Positions 9,299 through 18,518 of a DNA stretch of 64,000 nucleotides are shown in pieces (the first letter of the stretch is position 1; every line of letters begins with the position of its first letter). The notes below the pieces were generated by a model, which was not told where the DNA came from, ran no database searches, and was given only the letters and a program-made list of their open reading frames with translations. The stretch spans positions 6,262,859-6,326,858 of the forward strand of contig NZ_CP036298.1 in assembly GCF_007752135.1 (NCBI RefSeq), in the 5' to 3' direction. Origin of the DNA: Aureliella helgolandensis. GTDB lineage: Bacteria; Planctomycetota; Planctomycetia; Pirellulales; Pirellulaceae. The position numbers and the translations under genes are program-made.

Positions 9299-10756
9299 TT
9301 AGCCCAGGATGGATGTGGTGATGGAGTCTCGATCGCCATCGTCGGGTTGGCTGTACCGTTCTAACAATCGATAAAGCTTGCGGCGATGAATCCGCAGTTT
9401 ACGCGCGGCGCTCGCCTTGTTTCCGTTTTCGCGTCTGAGGACTTCCAAAACGTGCATGCGGGCGACTTCATCCAATGCAAATTCGGGTTCTCCCAACACA
9501 GCTTGCTTGTTCCTCAGCTCAGCCTGTTTCAAATCTTGATCCTCGGTGGCTGTATTGGGTGCCCGCCCTAACTTGGGCATTGCACCACCTTCGAAGTCGG
9601 TGAGCTCGGTTGGCAAATCGTCCAAGGTGATGTCATGGTTGTCCGCGAGGATTGTCGCACGCTGAATGACATTGATCAGCTGGCGAATATTCCCAGGCCA
9701 AGGATACCGGTTCAAACAATCGCGAACCGCCGGTTCCACATGCCAAGGCGGGGGTAAGTAGTGCTCGAGCAATCGGTCGACATCCCCCTCGCGTTCTCTG
9801 AGGGGGGGCAGCACCAATGACAGCACATTGACTCGATAGTATAAGTCTTCGCGAAAGTTGCCCGCTTTGACCTCGCTGGCCAAATCACGGTTGGTGGCGG
9901 CGATCACACGAACGCTCACTCTGCGTTCACGATGACACCCAACGCGCCGCATCGAACCATCTTCCAAAACACGCAAGAGTTTGGGCTGCAACGCGAGAGG
10001 CAACTCGCCAATTTCATCAATGAAGATGGTGCCGCCGTCCGCTATCTCGAACAGTCCTGGTTTCTCCGCCGTAGCTCCAGTAAACGAACCTTTCTGATGG
10101 CCAAATAGCTCACTCTCCACTAAATTCTCTGGCAGTGCTGCGCAGTTGATAGTCACGAACGGTTGGTCACGAAGCGGGCTTGCTTGCTGAATCAATCTCG
10201 CCACGACTTCTTTTCCGGTACCACTTTCTCCCTCGAGCAAGACCGGCTTGTCGGTCGGGGCTATCTTGTCGATCATGCGACTGAGATCGCGCATCTGTCT
10301 CGAATCCCCGATCAACTTTGCCGTGGGACGCTGTCGCGAAATGACAGCTTTCAGTTGCTTATTTTCCTTCCTCAGTTCCCCCCGTTCTCGGGCCATCAAA
10401 CAATGATTCTCCAGATCGCCCAGCGAACAAGGCTTGCTCAAGAAATCACAAGCTCCCATCTTCATTGCCGAGACGGCCGTTTCGATAGTGCCTTGACCGG
10501 TCAGCATGATGACTTCGATTTCAATCTTGTCTTGCGAAATCCGCTGTAGCAATTCCAGGCCAGACATGCCCGGCATGTTCATGTCGAACACGCCCACATC
10601 AAATGACGCCCGGTCCAACAAACTCAGCGCTTCAGCCGCGCTCGAGGCCCCCGTAGGCTCATAGCCCTTCCGTAGCATCCATCGAACACACGAGTTGCGA
10701 AAGTCGTCTTCATCCTCAACCAGCAAAATCTTCATCGGTGTTTCTGTCATAGCCAT
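9299..10756 (-). CDS. NtrC-family sigma-54-dependent response regulator
   Basis: A 485-aa transcriptional activator with three domains: receiver (about 1-125, acceptor Asp in [12 protein letters not shown]), AAA+ ATPase (about 150-380: Walker A GESGTGKE, sigma-54 contact loop GSFTGA, a Ser variant of GAFTGA, and Walker [13 protein letters not shown]), and a C-terminal Fis-type helix-turn-helix ([18 protein letters not shown]). It would bind distant sites and drive RpoN-dependent promoters. It lies downstream of and on the same strand as a four-gene kinase/receiver operon, with a 256-bp gap, so those kinases are its likely partners. An ATG at 10756 follows AAAAAGA; in-frame ATGs at 10750 and 10735 are alternatives. 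It is the only such activator here. Confidence 0.93.
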   Translation of the reverse strand: MAMTETPMKILLVEDEDDFRNSCVRWMLRKGYEPTGASSAAEALSLLDRASFDVGVFDMNMPGMSGLELLQRISQDKIEIEVIMLTGQGTIETAVSAMKMGACDFLSKPCSLGDLENHCLMARERGELRKENKQLKAVISRQRPTAKLIGDSRQMRDLSRMIDKIAPTDKPVLLEGESGTGKEVVARLIQQASPLRDQPFVTINCAALPENLVESELFGHQKGSFTGATAEKPGLFEIADGGTIFIDEIGELPLALQPKLLRVLEDGSMRRVGCHRERRVSVRVIAATNRDLASEVKAGNFREDLYYRVNVLSLVLPPLREREGDVDRLLEHYLPPPWHVEPAVRDCLNRYPWPGNIRQLINVIQRATILADNHDITLDDLPTELTDFEGGAMPKLGRAPNTATEDQDLKQAELRNKQAVLGEPEFALDEVARMHVLEVLRRENGNKASAARKLRIHRRKLYRLLERYSQPDDGDRDSITTSILG

Positions 10757-11012
10757 TCTTTTTGGGCGTTTTCAGCAGAGTTAGTGGTTATGTCCGGAGC
10801 GGGTGCACGCCTCATGTTCCGCTGACGTGATCCGCTGGAGATTTCGGGGCAAGTTGCGTTTCAACACAGGCATGGTCCGTTCTGGGAACTCCAAGCGTTT
10901 ACGTTGGCGGAGCACTGGAATATATTGCGTTGGGCGTATTATGGCACACTTGCGCGATGCTGCACGGCATGAATCACCGATTGCTGGCCACTGCCCCCCG
11001 AATGTTCGCTGA

Positions 11013-12116
11013 CTAGCCTCCGCACGGTTCGTAAGGCATGGTGATGCGGACGAGAACGCCACCAGCGGGGTGATTCTCAGCGGTGATTGTGCCATCGTGA
11101 GCTTCAACGACCCGTCGACAGACGGCTAACCCAAGTCCAGTACCGCGTTGCTTGGTGGTAAAGAACGGCTCGAACAACCGATTTGCTATGTTTTCGCAAA
11201 ATCCAGGACCATAATCGCGGATGATGATTTCAATGGATTGTCCACTGCTTGCTCCCGACGTTTGACAGGAAAACTCAATCTTCGCGCCCGTCGGGCTTGC
11301 CGCAAGTGCGTTCGACAAAACGGCTCGCAATGCTTGTCCGATCCTCGGGACATCGATGCACAGACGACCATACGATTGATCTGTCTTAATCGACAGAGAA
11401 TGCTGGATGTTTGAGGATTCGGTGAGTTCGTCGAAGACGGTCTGACAAAGTTGCCCCAGATTAATTCTGCGTGAGAGCTTCAGTTTGATCGGTGCGGCAT
11501 AGTTTTTCACCTCTTCAAAGTTCTTGTGGAGGTCCTGCAACGCCTCTCGGATCCGGTCGGTCAAATTCATCAACTCGGGATTGTGGGATAGATCCATTTG
11601 AAGCAGGTCGAGGCAGGAGCGTGCCCGTTGAAGCGCATTGTTGGTCTCGTGCGTCAAACCAGTGGTCATTTCCAGAATTCCTGCCAGTTTTTCGCCCTGA
11701 ATTCGCTTTTCTTCGTCCGGATTGGCCCCCAGATTCGTAACGTTTGCGAGTATCATTTGGTCCGCCCCAATTGTCAGCGGATGCAACGTGACTTGGACGG
11801 GAAATAGCGTACCGTCTTTACGTTTTGCCTGCACGCGGCGTCCTTCAGCCATCGGTCGAGCGCGCGTTTGTGACATAAAGCACGCTCGCTGTGACACATG
11901 GGCGCTGCGGTAGTCGTCGGGCACCAGTGTTTCCAGCGATCTGCCGACCAATTCATCTTCGAGATAGCCGAACCAGGACTCAGCAATTCGGTTGACCAGA
12001 ACGATCGTTCCCTGCGCATCGGTCATTACCATTGCAATTGGCGATGCGTCGATCAACAAATTTGCAAGGCGGTTTTGGCGAATGGGGTATGCATTGGATT
12101 GCATGGCTTGTTTCAT
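11013..12116 (-). CDS. PAS sensor histidine kinase with atypical H-box
   Basis: A soluble kinase of about 367 aa. A PAS domain (LLIDASPIAMVMTDAQGTIV through QAKRKDGTLFPVQV) precedes an H-box GLTHETNNALQR, in which the usual Pro of HExRNPL is Ala, then the N-box SNALAASP, G1 RDYGPGF and G2 GTGLGLAV. No membrane segment is seen. The start is uncertain: the frame opens at a TTG at 12263 overlapping the upstream receiver gene, but the N-terminal residues from there do not resemble a PAS lead-in, so the ATG at 12116 is used. It probably signals to the neighbouring single receiver and/or the NtrC-type regulator. Confidence 0.82.
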   Translation of the reverse strand: MKQAMQSNAYPIRQNRLANLLIDASPIAMVMTDAQGTIVLVNRIAESWFGYLEDELVGRSLETLVPDDYRSAHVSQRACFMSQTRARPMAEGRRVQAKRKDGTLFPVQVTLHPLTIGADQMILANVTNLGANPDEEKRIQGEKLAGILEMTTGLTHETNNALQRARSCLDLLQMDLSHNPELMNLTDRIREALQDLHKNFEEVKNYAAPIKLKLSRRINLGQLCQTVFDELTESSNIQHSLSIKTDQSYGRLCIDVPRIGQALRAVLSNALAASPTGAKIEFSCQTSGASSGQSIEIIIRDYGPGFCENIANRLFEPFFTTKQRGTGLGLAVCRRVVEAHDGTITAENHPAGGVLVRITMPYEPCGG

Positions 12117-12249
12117 CCTGTGGTTGCGTCTCCGGAACGCAAACATCATCGCAATCGCGGTACCATTTCGGCAATTCGCCCTGGTTTTCAGGCCTCCTTC
12201 GCCCCCCAGGCGTCGTGCTTTGCAACTGCGCCCACAGATTTTGCAAGCT

Positions 12250-12606
12250 TTAGGCTTCGGCAACCATCGGCAATAGCTCGTCGAGATTCACAGGCTTTCT
12301 CAGAATACGTCGCACTCCGAGGTCGACGGTACGTTTGGCGCCATCAGCCCCCGCAAAGGCAGTCACCATAATCGATACGATGTTCGGCTGAATTTTCAGT
12401 AGCTCGCTGTGCAAAGTTGCCCCGTCCATCCCGGGCATTTGGTAGTCCAACAGTGCGACGTCGTACTGATGATGGCCGGCTAGCCGCAGCGCTTCGGCGC
12501 CATCTTGGGCCGTATCGGTCTGAAAGCCCAGTTCGTCTAGGATATCCTTAATATTGGCTCGAATGTCGTCATCGTCGTCGACAATCAAGACACGCTTTTC
12601 AGTCAT
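12250..12606 (-). CDS. Single-domain response regulator (CheY/Spo0F-like)
   Basis: A 118-aa receiver without an output domain. It has the acidic triad (IVDDDDD), acceptor Asp54 in ALLDYQMPG, the conserved Thr in MVTAFA and Lys in LRKPV. It overlaps the start of the operon by 8 bp with the FixL-like kinase upstream, indicating translational coupling. It is probably a phosphorelay intermediate or a kinase-control subunit among the three kinases of this operon. Confidence 0.9.
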   Translation of the reverse strand: MTEKRVLIVDDDDDIRANIKDILDELGFQTDTAQDGAEALRLAGHHQYDVALLDYQMPGMDGATLHSELLKIQPNIVSIMVTAFAGADGAKRTVDLGVRRILRKPVNLDELLPMVAEA

Positions 12607-13774
12607 CGGCCGTTACCCCATATGTGGCTGTAGGTTTCGTCGTCGGACCTTCTGCAATTGGTAGAGAAACGAAGAACTGGGTCCCTTTCCCCAATTCGCT
12701 GCTAACGCGAATTGTGCCTCGATTCTTTTCCAGGATGGTTTTGGTGATTGCTAACCCGAGCCCCATACCTCTCGGTTTAGTGGAGAAAAAAGGTTCGGTA
12801 ATGCGCTCTAGATCGTCGGGAGAAATCCCAGATCCAGTGTCGCGAACCTCAATCGTCACGCCTTGCTCATCGGCGGTGCCCACGACGGTCAAAGTTCCCC
12901 CGTTAGGCATGGCATCCAACGCATTTCGGACGAGATTTCGCAGCACGATGGATAGCTGATTTCCGTCGACGAGAACTCGAGGAAAGCCGGCGGGCAATTG
13001 CTCGTCGATGACCATCCCCTGCGGTATGTTCGTGCTAGCGATCACATCCCTCACCAGGCTTTGAATCTCCCAAGGGCGCACCTCCGGATCAGGCATTCTC
13101 GATACATCCGCAAGCGCCGTGACGACGTTGTCAATCATCCCGACTTGGCGATCGATGCGTTCCAAGTGTTCACGCACCTTTTCGGGCGTTGGTGTTTTTG
13201 CATTCAGCAAATAGTAGGCGGAAGTCTTCACCACGTTTAGTGGATTGCGAATTTCATGCGCGATCCCGCCCGAGATCTGTCCGAGCGTCGCAAACTTTTC
13301 CTTGCGCACCAATTCCGCTTGGGCTGCCTGCAACTCTAACGCCTGCTGCCTGACGCGTTCGTCGAGACTCGCATTCAGTTCGGTCAACTCTCGTTGCGCT
13401 TCCTTCAAATCGGTAATATCTCGAACGATCCCTGCAAATAGCGTCCTGTCGCCCACGTTGATTTCGCTGACCGCCAAATGCAACGGAAACGTACTACCGT
13501 CCTTCCGCTGACCGGTCACCTCACGACCGCTTCCCAGAATCTTGCGTTGGCCGGTTTCGTGATAATTTTCTAAGTAGTCATCGTGTTCTTCACGATACGG
13601 TGCCGGCATCAGAATTTTGACATTCTGCCCCACCAGCTCAGCTTGGGTGAAATGAAACAGTCGCTCGGTTGCCGGATTGACGGACTCAATATTACCCCTT
13701 GCATCAATAACAATGATCCCGTCAACCGCCGTCTCAAGGATAGACTTCAGTAAGGCGTGTTCGCGTTCCATCAT
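12599..13774 (-). CDS. FixL-like PAS histidine kinase, candidate haem/oxygen sensor
   Basis: A 391-aa soluble kinase. The PAS domain (residues about 8-125) closely follows the FixL pattern: MPAPYREEHDDYLENY, then ILGSGREVTGQRKDGSTFP. His64 and Arg84 are 20 residues apart, the same spacing as the haem-ligand His200 and gate Arg220 of Bradyrhizobium FixL. A coiled coil (RVRQQALELQAAQAELVRK), a classic H-box IAHEIRNPL, N-box, G1 and G2 (GMGLGLAI) follow. The ATG at 13774 is chosen because AGGAGA lies 9 nt upstream and the upstream stop is 2 bp away; a TTG at 13795 is less likely. Haem binding is an inference: related non-haem PAS domains also keep this histidine. Confidence 0.88.
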   Translation of the reverse strand: MMEREHALLKSILETAVDGIIVIDARGNIESVNPATERLFHFTQAELVGQNVKILMPAPYREEHDDYLENYHETGQRKILGSGREVTGQRKDGSTFPLHLAVSEINVGDRTLFAGIVRDITDLKEAQRELTELNASLDERVRQQALELQAAQAELVRKEKFATLGQISGGIAHEIRNPLNVVKTSAYYLLNAKTPTPEKVREHLERIDRQVGMIDNVVTALADVSRMPDPEVRPWEIQSLVRDVIASTNIPQGMVIDEQLPAGFPRVLVDGNQLSIVLRNLVRNALDAMPNGGTLTVVGTADEQGVTIEVRDTGSGISPDDLERITEPFFSTKPRGMGLGLAITKTILEKNRGTIRVSSELGKGTQFFVSLPIAEGPTTKPTATYGVTADD

Positions 13775-13776
13775 GC

Positions 13777-15249
13777 TTATGGGTTCTCCTGGCAAGATCG
13801 CTGCGGATTGCCATCACGTTGCTTCGACAACCGAAATTCAAAGCAGGCACCGGACGTCGACTCGACGACTCGAATTTCGCCGCCGTGAGCATCGATGATC
13901 CGTTGCACAATCGACATCCCCAATCCGGTACCGGTGCTCTTGGTTGTATAGAAGGGGTCAAACAACTGGCTTTGCTGCTCAAGCGTGAGCCCAGGACCAT
14001 TGTCACGCACTTCGACCAGCATTGTTTCTGGCCCGCTGCATTGACAGCGAAGGCTGATCTTGACGGGATCACTGCAGGCGGCGAGCGAGTTCTCGAATAG
14101 GTTTCGAAACACCTGTTCCATTTTCGCCACATCGACCTCTACGACGTTCTCACAGCCACATTCACCGTCATCCAAGACTGCTTCCCGGCCGCATCGAACT
14201 CCCTCCAAATCATCCCAGACGCGGCGCCACACTTCAGGCAACTGAACAGACCTTCGGCGGAGATGAATCGGTGCAGCGTACGCGCGGACTTCTTCCAATA
14301 AGGTATGCAAATCCCCTGTAGCTCGTGCGATAGAGTTCAGATCAACGCTCGCCTCCGAGTTCCCTGGGATCTCCAGAGAAAGCATCTCCACGCTGGCTTT
14401 AATCCGTTGCAGGGCGTTGCGACTCTCGTGTGCGAGTCCTGCCATCGTCTGCCCGATCGCGGCCAGTCGTTCGGACCGCATGGCCAGCTCTTGAGCGGTG
14501 ATCAATTCGGTCACATCCACACCGACGGCCAGTACTGAGGTAACCGCGTCTCCTTGGTCTTTGAGCGTCGTGTTGGACCAGCGGATTTGACGCTCTCGAC
14601 CATCTTTGGTGCGAATGGGATTCAGGAGCCCCGCCGAATGGGCTTCGTGAGCCGTCTCGAGAAAAACGCGACGCACCCGCTCTCTGTCCCGTTCGGGAAT
14701 ACAGTTTTCAAACCAGTCGCGACCGCGCAGTTCGTCGAAATCCCACCCCGCAATCTTGGTGAAGTACGGGTTGAAACGGCGGATAAGGCCGCTGAGATCC
14801 AGCACCAGAACGATCGCCTCGGCCGTGGCCAAAATTTTGTTCGCAAACTTCTGCTCGTGATGCAATTCAGCTTCCATGTGACGCTGGCGAACAATGCGAC
14901 GGACGCTTTGACGAAGTGCATCTGGGTTGATCGGTTTCAGAATGTAGTCGGCAACTCCGCTGCGAAATGCTTCGATCGTGCTGTCCATGTCGGCGTACCC
15001 CGTCACGACGATCACTTCCGCCCCAGGCAGCAGAAGCTGCAATTCGGGCAAGAATTCTCCAGAAGTCCCATCGGGCAAGCGCCGATCTAAGATGACCAAA
15101 GACACCGGTGCGGCCTCAAGCTGTCGCTTTGCTTCAGCCAGCGAAGCTGCGAACCGGACGCGATGACCGTCTAGCTCGAGAATGTCGCAAAGATTAGCCC
15201 GCGTGGCGGCGTCGTCCTCGACGAGCAGTATGTCCAACTCGTCTGTCAT
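13777..15249 (-). CDS. Hybrid receiver-PAS-histidine kinase, first gene of the signalling operon
   Basis: A 490-aa protein whose receiver comes first (residues about 1-120; acceptor Asp in LVILDRRLPDG), followed by a short coiled coil, a PAS domain (about 145-260), an H-box GLAHESRNALQR of the same Pro-less type as the kinase at 11-12 kb, and a HATPase domain (G1 RDNGPGL, G2 GTGLGMSI). The N-terminal receiver suggests that another kinase adjusts its activity, so the operon probably forms a relay rather than a simple pair. It is divergent from the USP gene; an 18-bp palindrome lies 54 bp upstream of its ATG. Confidence 0.9.
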   Translation of the reverse strand: MTDELDILLVEDDAATRANLCDILELDGHRVRFAASLAEAKRQLEAAPVSLVILDRRLPDGTSGEFLPELQLLLPGAEVIVVTGYADMDSTIEAFRSGVADYILKPINPDALRQSVRRIVRQRHMEAELHHEQKFANKILATAEAIVLVLDLSGLIRRFNPYFTKIAGWDFDELRGRDWFENCIPERDRERVRRVFLETAHEAHSAGLLNPIRTKDGRERQIRWSNTTLKDQGDAVTSVLAVGVDVTELITAQELAMRSERLAAIGQTMAGLAHESRNALQRIKASVEMLSLEIPGNSEASVDLNSIARATGDLHTLLEEVRAYAAPIHLRRRSVQLPEVWRRVWDDLEGVRCGREAVLDDGECGCENVVEVDVAKMEQVFRNLFENSLAACSDPVKISLRCQCSGPETMLVEVRDNGPGLTLEQQSQLFDPFYTTKSTGTGLGMSIVQRIIDAHGGEIRVVESTSGACFEFRLSKQRDGNPQRSCQENP

Positions 15250-15302
15250 CCGTTATCCATCGAAAAAGTGGGAGGGATTGGCGAGATTGTGCTCTACAGG
15301 TT

Positions 15303-15320
15303 CACCTACGGTCGTAGGTG
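15303..15320. promoter_or_regulatory. 18-bp palindrome, candidate enhancer site of the NtrC-type regulator
   Basis: CACCTACG-GT-CGTAGGTG has perfect 8-bp arms. It lies in the divergent spacer, about 155 bp upstream of the sigma-54 promoter of the USP gene and 54 bp upstream of the kinase operon. That is typical placement for an NtrC-family upstream activating sequence. The assignment is inferred. Confidence 0.5.
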
Positions 15321-15474
15321 TAACGGCCGTGGCTCCGGCTGTATTGTGCGGAACTGGCGAGTCTGGAGCCTGAGTCCGTGCGAACTTGCCCACACCCAAC
15401 GATAGATTGACACCACCGCTCATGGGGGTGTGCAACTACGCTCGAAACCGCTCTACTGGCTCGATTCTATGCGA

Positions 15475-15490
15475 TGGCACGGGAACTGCC
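15475..15490 (+). promoter_or_regulatory. Sigma-54 (-24/-12) promoter for the USP gene
   Basis: TGGCACG-GGAA-CTGCC has GG at 15476 and GC at 15488, exactly 12 bp apart. The only departure is C for T at the start of the -12 block. The predicted start is near 15501, 50 nt before the USP ATG. Confidence 0.65.
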
Positions 15491-15550
15491 TACATACTGC
15501 ATTCATTCGAAAAAATTGACTCTCCCCGATGTTTGAATAGAGACGCTGAT

Positions 15551-16441
15551 ATGAAAATCTTGCTTGCGACAGATGGTTCGGAAAATTCCAAAATCGCCAC
15601 CAAGTTCGTGGGGGGGCTCGCCCAGCAAAACGAGATTGATGTGACCGTGCTAACGGTCAGCTACAATCCCACCCAGTATTCGAGCCAACCTTGGATGCCA
15701 GAATGGACGGCAGCCGAGGAGGAGCGCACGCGAGATCTCCTCGATGCAACACGCGCGCAGCTCGGCGACCGCTGCCGCTCGCTAAACGTTGTCCACAAGT
15801 GTGGTGCTACCGTGCCGTGCATTCTCGATCAAGCGGCTGAAATCGAAGCGGATTTGATCGTCGTCGGTGCCAAGGGACACTCGGCGATTCACCGCGTCCT
15901 ATTGGGTAGTGTTTCCGACAGCGTCGCCACGCACGCCAAATGCTCCGTGCTGGTTGTACGGCCAGGAACCGACGTGGAGAAAGATTCGAAGCGTATCGTC
16001 GTCGGGTTCGATCAATCCGCTGCCTCACGCGAGGCTGTCGCAGAATTTATGGATTTGAAGTGGGATCGCGCATCCGAGGTCAACGTGGTTAGCGTCGTTG
16101 AACAACCGGCTGTCTTCTTCGGTGAAGGCTATTCCGGCCCGCCCATCATTGTGGAGCCCCAACAGATCGAAGCCCTCCAACGCAATGCCGAGCGGATGGC
16201 CAGCCAAATTGCATCGATGCTCCCCAAAACAAACACGCTGGTCCCGACCTCCAGCCATGTCGGAAGCGCCATCGCCAATGTAGCGGAAGAGACCAAGGCC
16301 GATCTTGTGCTTGTCGGCGACACCGGGCACAGTCTGCTAGGTGAACTGCTACTGGGAAGCACCTCGAAATATCTTCTGCGACATGCTCCCTGCAGCGTTT
16401 GGATATCTCGCCATCATTTCAAGGCAGATGAAGCGGAATAA
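15551..16441 (+). CDS. Tandem universal stress protein
   Basis: A 296-aa cytoplasmic protein with two UspA domains. The first (about 1-145) starts MKILLATDGSENS and has the ATP-binding signature VVGAKGHSAIHRVLLGS; the second has LVGDTGHSLLGELLLGS. Both keep the G-2x-G-9x-GS pattern, so ATP binding is likely. The ATG at 15551 starts exactly at the first beta strand; the frame is open upstream to 15386, but that would include the predicted promoter. It is expected to be induced under starvation or low oxygen by the adjacent sigma-54 system. A second tandem USP lies at 38.4 kb. Confidence 0.9.
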   Translation: MKILLATDGSENSKIATKFVGGLAQQNEIDVTVLTVSYNPTQYSSQPWMPEWTAAEEERTRDLLDATRAQLGDRCRSLNVVHKCGATVPCILDQAAEIEADLIVVGAKGHSAIHRVLLGSVSDSVATHAKCSVLVVRPGTDVEKDSKRIVVGFDQSAASREAVAEFMDLKWDRASEVNVVSVVEQPAVFFGEGYSGPPIIVEPQQIEALQRNAERMASQIASMLPKTNTLVPTSSHVGSAIANVAEETKADLVLVGDTGHSLLGELLLGSTSKYLLRHAPCSVWISRHHFKADEAE

Positions 16442-16442
16442 G

Positions 16443-16465
16443 TGCAGGGTGTTGCCACTGCATTT
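16443..16465 (+). terminator. Possible terminator hairpin after the USP gene
   Basis: TGCAGGG-TGTTG-CC-A-CTGCA forms a 7-bp stem with one bulged base, directly after the stop and followed by only three T residues. It is a weak candidate. Confidence 0.35.
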
Positions 16466-16513
16466 ACCTAAATGGGGCACGTCGCCTTCTGCACTTGCGC
16501 AATAAAGCTAAGG

Positions 16514-16684
16514 CTAAAGTGATGATTTCTCGACGCCCGGCCGCTTCTTCGACTGAAACGGCCGGCTGGGTTTCTCCTGCTGCGCTCGGGCAACGAAGAT
16601 CACAGCGTAGTTCCGCCCACGAAGTGGTGGGAGCTGGAGCGTAATCGTTGTGACGCGATCGCCGGTCAAGCTGAAAGACGCCAT
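16514..16684 (-). CDS. Small unknown ORF of 56 codons, possibly part of decayed sequence
   Basis: A short frame from ATG at 16684 encodes MASFSLTGDRVTTITLQLPP and continues to VEKSSL. Composition is protein-like at the start and basic at the end. It continues the same reading frame as the HlyD remnant after that fragment's stop. I recognise no domain; it may be part of the same decayed locus. Confidence 0.2.
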   Translation of the reverse strand: MASFSLTGDRVTTITLQLPPLRGRNYAVIFVARAQQEKPSRPFQSKKRPGVEKSSL

Positions 16685-16696
16685 TGCGAAGTCGAA

Positions 16697-16880
16697 CTAG
16701 GTCGTGGCCAGGTCCAGTTTATTTTGCAGCCAATCGCGGATCGTGCGGTAGACGGTGAACCCTAGGGTTTCATTGCGGAATCCGATCATCACGCTGGCAC
16801 GCTGGCCCGTTGATAGCTTGGTTGCACGATCCTCAGGAATAGAAACTACCGCTCGAAAACAGGGTTCTACTAAAAGGGCT
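16697..16880 (-). pseudogene. C-terminal remnant of an HlyD-type adaptor
   Basis: On the minus strand the frame reads LLVEPCFRAVVSIPEDRATK, then LSTGQRASVMIGFRNETLGF and TVYRTIRDWLQNKLD before a stop. This is the pattern of the last beta-barrel and membrane-proximal end of HlyD-family adaptors. No N-terminal lipoyl or hairpin part is present; upstream the frame meets a duplicated TCTACTAAAAGGGC sequence. A fragment of a deleted exporter gene is the simplest reading. Confidence 0.45.
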
Positions 16881-17032
16881 CTACTAAAAGGGCTCTTCGG
16901 GACTTTTAGTCGCAGGTTTAGGGGCTGAGTTGTGGCTTTCCACAGTTGAAGAGGATGCGGGTGCGTTAGTTTGCAAAGTTGCGGACGCCGCGAGCGGCCG
17001 ACGTGATGGATTCAATTCGGACGTTGATTCGA

Positions 17033-17683
17033 TTAAGCAGCTGAGTTTTCGGTAGGATCTTCAGGTCGGTATTTGTAATAGAGTATGCCACCGGCTATGG
17101 CAGCACAGACGCTACCTACTACGGCAGGGGTCAAGCACAATTCTAATGCAATTGGATGTTGGGTTTGCACTTGAGTTCGGGCAAGTTTGCCCCCTACGGG
17201 TGAGTGTGGCACGAACTCAACGGAAGACGCAATATTCGCTGTGGAAAGGGGGCTACAGGCGAAGGAAAACCAAAACACAAGCAGACTTGCACCGAAAATC
17301 CCCCCGAGAATCCCGCCTGCCAATGCGCCGCCAGCAACGTGCCCTAGGAAGCTCCCCTCAGTACTTGATGCTGCACGGGATAGGCGAGCCTTACTCAAGG
17401 TGTTGCTGCGAGCGGGGACCTCGTCCGTTTCTTCCGATTGCCCTTTCGTGGACGCTCCATTGATGAAACTCAGGCGTCCGGTAAGCGCTCCCAAGAAAAA
17501 CAAAATGGTGCCTCCGTACCACCCCGCATGCAACCATGGCTGCACATCGACACTTTTCATGTCGGTGACAAGAAATAGCATTGCGACGCAGGACCCAAGA
17601 TTTGCTCCTAGAATCCCGCCCACAGCTGTCAGCCAAAGGACAGCGTAGCTTCGGAGAATGAATTTCCCGATTGGCAACCACAT
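17033..17683 (-). CDS. Small integral membrane protein of unknown function
   Basis: A 216-aa protein with four hydrophobic segments arranged in pairs: about 12-38 (VLWLTAVGGILGANLGSCVA), 55-70, a Gly-rich pair-forming segment GGALAGGILGGIFGASLLVF, and a last one near 185-205. A polar, Ser/Glu-rich loop separates the halves. The ATG at 17683 is chosen because the hydrophobic part begins soon after; the frame opens at 17773. Glycine-zipper-like segments are the only motif seen. No recognised family; neighbours are non-coding or decayed. Confidence 0.6.
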   Translation of the reverse strand: MWLPIGKFILRSYAVLWLTAVGGILGANLGSCVAMLFLVTDMKSVDVQPWLHAGWYGGTILFFLGALTGRLSFINGASTKGQSEETDEVPARSNTLSKARLSRAASSTEGSFLGHVAGGALAGGILGGIFGASLLVFWFSFACSPLSTANIASSVEFVPHSPVGGKLARTQVQTQHPIALELCLTPAVVGSVCAAIAGGILYYKYRPEDPTENSAA

Positions 17684-18518
17684 TGAACGTACTCTGCATT
17701 TCTGGGGTTGTGAATTAGTCCTCCGCGATAGAGGCTCACCGGCCAACGGAGATATCCCGTCGAGTATTGGCAACTACCTATGCAATCCAAGCTCGCAGGG
17801 ATTTGTAACAAGTAAACGAACTTGTGGACAAGCAAGTCACTTGTGTTCGCGCAGCGCAGTATTCGAAAAACGAATCACTACCTCCCTAGCAAGCCTGGAA
17901 TTGTAAGCGAATCTGCGATTGTCGCACGATACGTCAATGCGACGCAATTGGGGGTGCGACTCGATCTACCCCGCCCATCGGAGAATCGAGGAGCTGGACA
18001 GTCGCTAGGGACCCTGCAAACACTATTTCCCGCAGTAATATGAGATGCGGAAACTAAGATGCGGCAGTCACCTAGTAGGGACGGTCCACGCCGGCTGGCC
18101 GCGGTGCTGGCAAAATTCCGCAGGTTCCAAAATCTAGCCAGCGGCATCGCGCAGTGTAGAGGTGTACAACGCGTTGCTGTAGCTCTCGCGAACTGCAAGC
18201 CTGAGTTACTGGACGCGTTCCTCTCCTCCTTTACTCTTTCTCTGGGACTCAAGTCGAGTTCAATTCTTCTCGAGAAGTTGAAGTTATCGTGTTAACCATG
18301 GCGGACAGCCATTCCTAGATCATGGAGCGGTTTTGTTGAGGAGCACAGCAGCCCCATTCTGCAACAATGGCCCCAGATTCAAGAGATGCAAACCGTTGGG
18401 TTTGTGGCAGGTAGCAGGCAGATTCTGACGGCACCTTGCGCGAGGCGCTGTACATTGGTGCAATGATCGGTGCAATTCTCCAGCTCGGACCAATCGGCTC
18501 CTGCCTTAAAGACAACGT
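17684..18518. other. Gene-poor spacer, nothing recognised
   Basis: Short frames on both strands lack protein-like composition, ribosome sites or domains. The region precedes a truncated gene and looks like decayed sequence. Confidence 0.5.

Noticed and set aside
10963-10980. Another sigma-54 site near TGGCACACTTGC
   Set aside because: The GG and GC elements are 9 bp apart, not 12, so polymerase could not fit.
12117-12263. N-terminal extension of the PAS kinase with a CKICGRSC motif
   Set aside because: It would be a metal-binding-like cysteine cluster, but it starts at TTG and its composition changes abruptly before the PAS domain, so the ATG at 12116 is preferred.
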